Source: Dermatophilaceae bacterium
GTDB taxonomy: Bacteria > Actinomycetota > Actinomycetes > Actinomycetales > Dermatophilaceae
Reading direction: 5' to 3'
Length of the DNA: 5,508 nt
NCBI GenBank assembly: GCA_013361975.1
Contig: JABFXB010000562.1
Span: 1-5,508, forward strand
Notes under the pieces: model-generated
Databases searched by the model: none
What the model was told of the DNA's origin: nothing
What the model saw: only the letters and a program-made list of their open reading frames with translations
Translations under genes and position numbers: made by a program
In this document: in pieces, positions 4,768 to 5,508 of the stretch
Layout of the letters: every line of letters begins with the position of its first letter
How positions within the stretch are numbered: the first letter of the stretch is position 1

Positions 4768-5508
4768 GTGCTCGCGAGCAACGCGCTCATCGGACTGCGC
4801 GAAGGTCTGGAGGCGGCGCTCGTCGTCGTCATCCTCGTCGCGTTCCTCGTCAAGACCGACCGCCGGTGGGCGCTGCGCCACGTCTGGACCGGCGTCGGCA
4901 TCGCGGTCGGCCTCTCCGTGGCGCTCGGCGCGCTGCTCACCTATGGCACCAAGCAGCTGACCTTCGAGGCGCAGGAGCTCATCGGCGGCAGCGCCTCGAT
5001 CATCGCCGTCGTCTTCGTGACCTTCATGGTCTTCTGGATGAAGTCCGCCGCGCGCACCATCTCCGGCGAGCTCAAGGGCAAGCTCGACCGAGCCCTCGAC
5101 CTGGGCCCGGTCGCGATCGCGCTCGTCGCGTTCCTCGGCGTCGGCCGCGAGGGCCTCGAGACGGCGATCTTCTTCTACGCCACCACCGAGGCCGCCGGCC
5201 AGGGCAACAACCAGCCGCTCATCGGCTGGGTCGTCGGCCTCGCCGGCGCGGTCGTGCTCGGCTGGCTCATCTACCGCGGCGCCGTCCAGATCAACCTCAC
5301 GAAGTTCTTCCGCTGGACCGGCATCCTGCTCGTCCTCGTCGCGGCAGGCATCCTCGCCTACGGCCTCCACGACCTGCAGGAGGCGCGTTTCCTCCCCGGC
5401 CTGACCACCCTCGCCTTCGACGTCAGCGCGACGATCGACCCGAGCAGCTGGTACGCCGCCCTGCTCAAGGGCATCTTCAACTTCACGCCGGCCACGACCG
5501 TGCTCCAG
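4768..5508 (+). CDS. efeU: FTR1/EfeU-family ferrous iron permease, 5' part (3' end outside window)
   Basis: An inner-membrane high-affinity iron permease of the FTR1/OFeT family. The 247 codons present stay open to the last base, so the gene is cut by the window; EfeU proteins are about 270-290 residues, so the last helix is probably missing. Both hallmark REGLE motifs, whose glutamates handle iron, are present: residues 11-15 in helix 1 and 127-131 in helix 4. Hydrophobic helices are visible at about 5-27, 37-60, 70-92, 113-138, 151-170 and 182-202. The GTG start has a strong ribosome-binding site. A DtxR/IdeR-like box upstream supports repression by iron. In many bacteria efeU is followed by efeO and efeB; whether that holds here lies beyond the window. 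The family call is secure. The symbol assumes the Efe system rather than another FTR1 paralogue. Confidence 0.9.
   Translation, partial: MLASNALIGLREGLEAALVVVILVAFLVKTDRRWALRHVWTGVGIAVGLSVALGALLTYGTKQLTFEAQELIGGSASIIAVVFVTFMVFWMKSAARTISGELKGKLDRALDLGPVAIALVAFLGVGREGLETAIFFYATTEAAGQGNNQPLIGWVVGLAGAVVLGWLIYRGAVQINLTKFFRWTGILLVLVAAGILAYGLHDLQEARFLPGLTTLAFDVSATIDPSSWYAALLKGIFNFTPATTVLQ

Noticed and set aside
4651..5370. A 240-residue N-terminal extension of the DUF2461 frame
   Set aside because: It is antisense to the FTR1 permease, consists of Asp/Glu/Arg-rich low-complexity sequence, and precedes a good family start at 4650.

Overview
The window comes from a GC-rich bacterium, most likely an actinomycete. 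The evidence is very strong G/C third-position bias, GTG starts, a DtxR/IdeR-type iron box and actinobacterial-style protein families. I cannot name a genus from sequence alone. It looks like ordinary chromosome: I see no transposase, integrase, phage gene, tRNA or rRNA. The part that protein families do not explain is an intergenic array of identical hairpin repeats.

Layout, left to right. (1) Positions 1-451, + strand: the 3' part of a LysE/RhtB-type exporter gene. It converges on (2) a two-gene leftward operon: an L-talarate/galactarate dehydratase-like enolase-superfamily enzyme (2409 to 1282), then a FadR-type GntR regulator (1239 to 499). Upstream of the dehydratase is a recognisable promoter (TTGTCA, 17 nt, TACGAT). 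A perfect inverted repeat covers its -35 and fits the GntR/FadR operator pattern, so this reads as an autoregulated sugar-acid catabolic module. (3) Positions 2520-2745 hold 2.6 identical copies of an 83-bp unit, each carrying a 13-bp-arm hairpin. The array separates the catabolic promoter from the 3' end of the next gene. (4) A second leftward pair: a DUF2461 protein (4650 to 3991), then a flavin-dependent monooxygenase-like protein (3940 to 2750), 50 nt apart. (5) Diverging from that pair, a rightward FTR1/EfeU ferrous-iron permease starts at 4768 and runs off the window. A DtxR/IdeR-like iron box lies in the shared 117-bp intergenic region.

How they work together. The regulator and dehydratase form one substrate-responsive unit. 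No matching sugar-acid transporter or later pathway enzyme is in the window, so the rest of that pathway must be encoded elsewhere. The permease is probably the first gene of an iron-uptake operon repressed in iron-replete cells. Its iron box lies only about 30 bp from the DUF2461 start, so the divergent pair may also respond to iron. I found no convincing new multi-gene system. The best candidate for something undescribed is the hairpin array.
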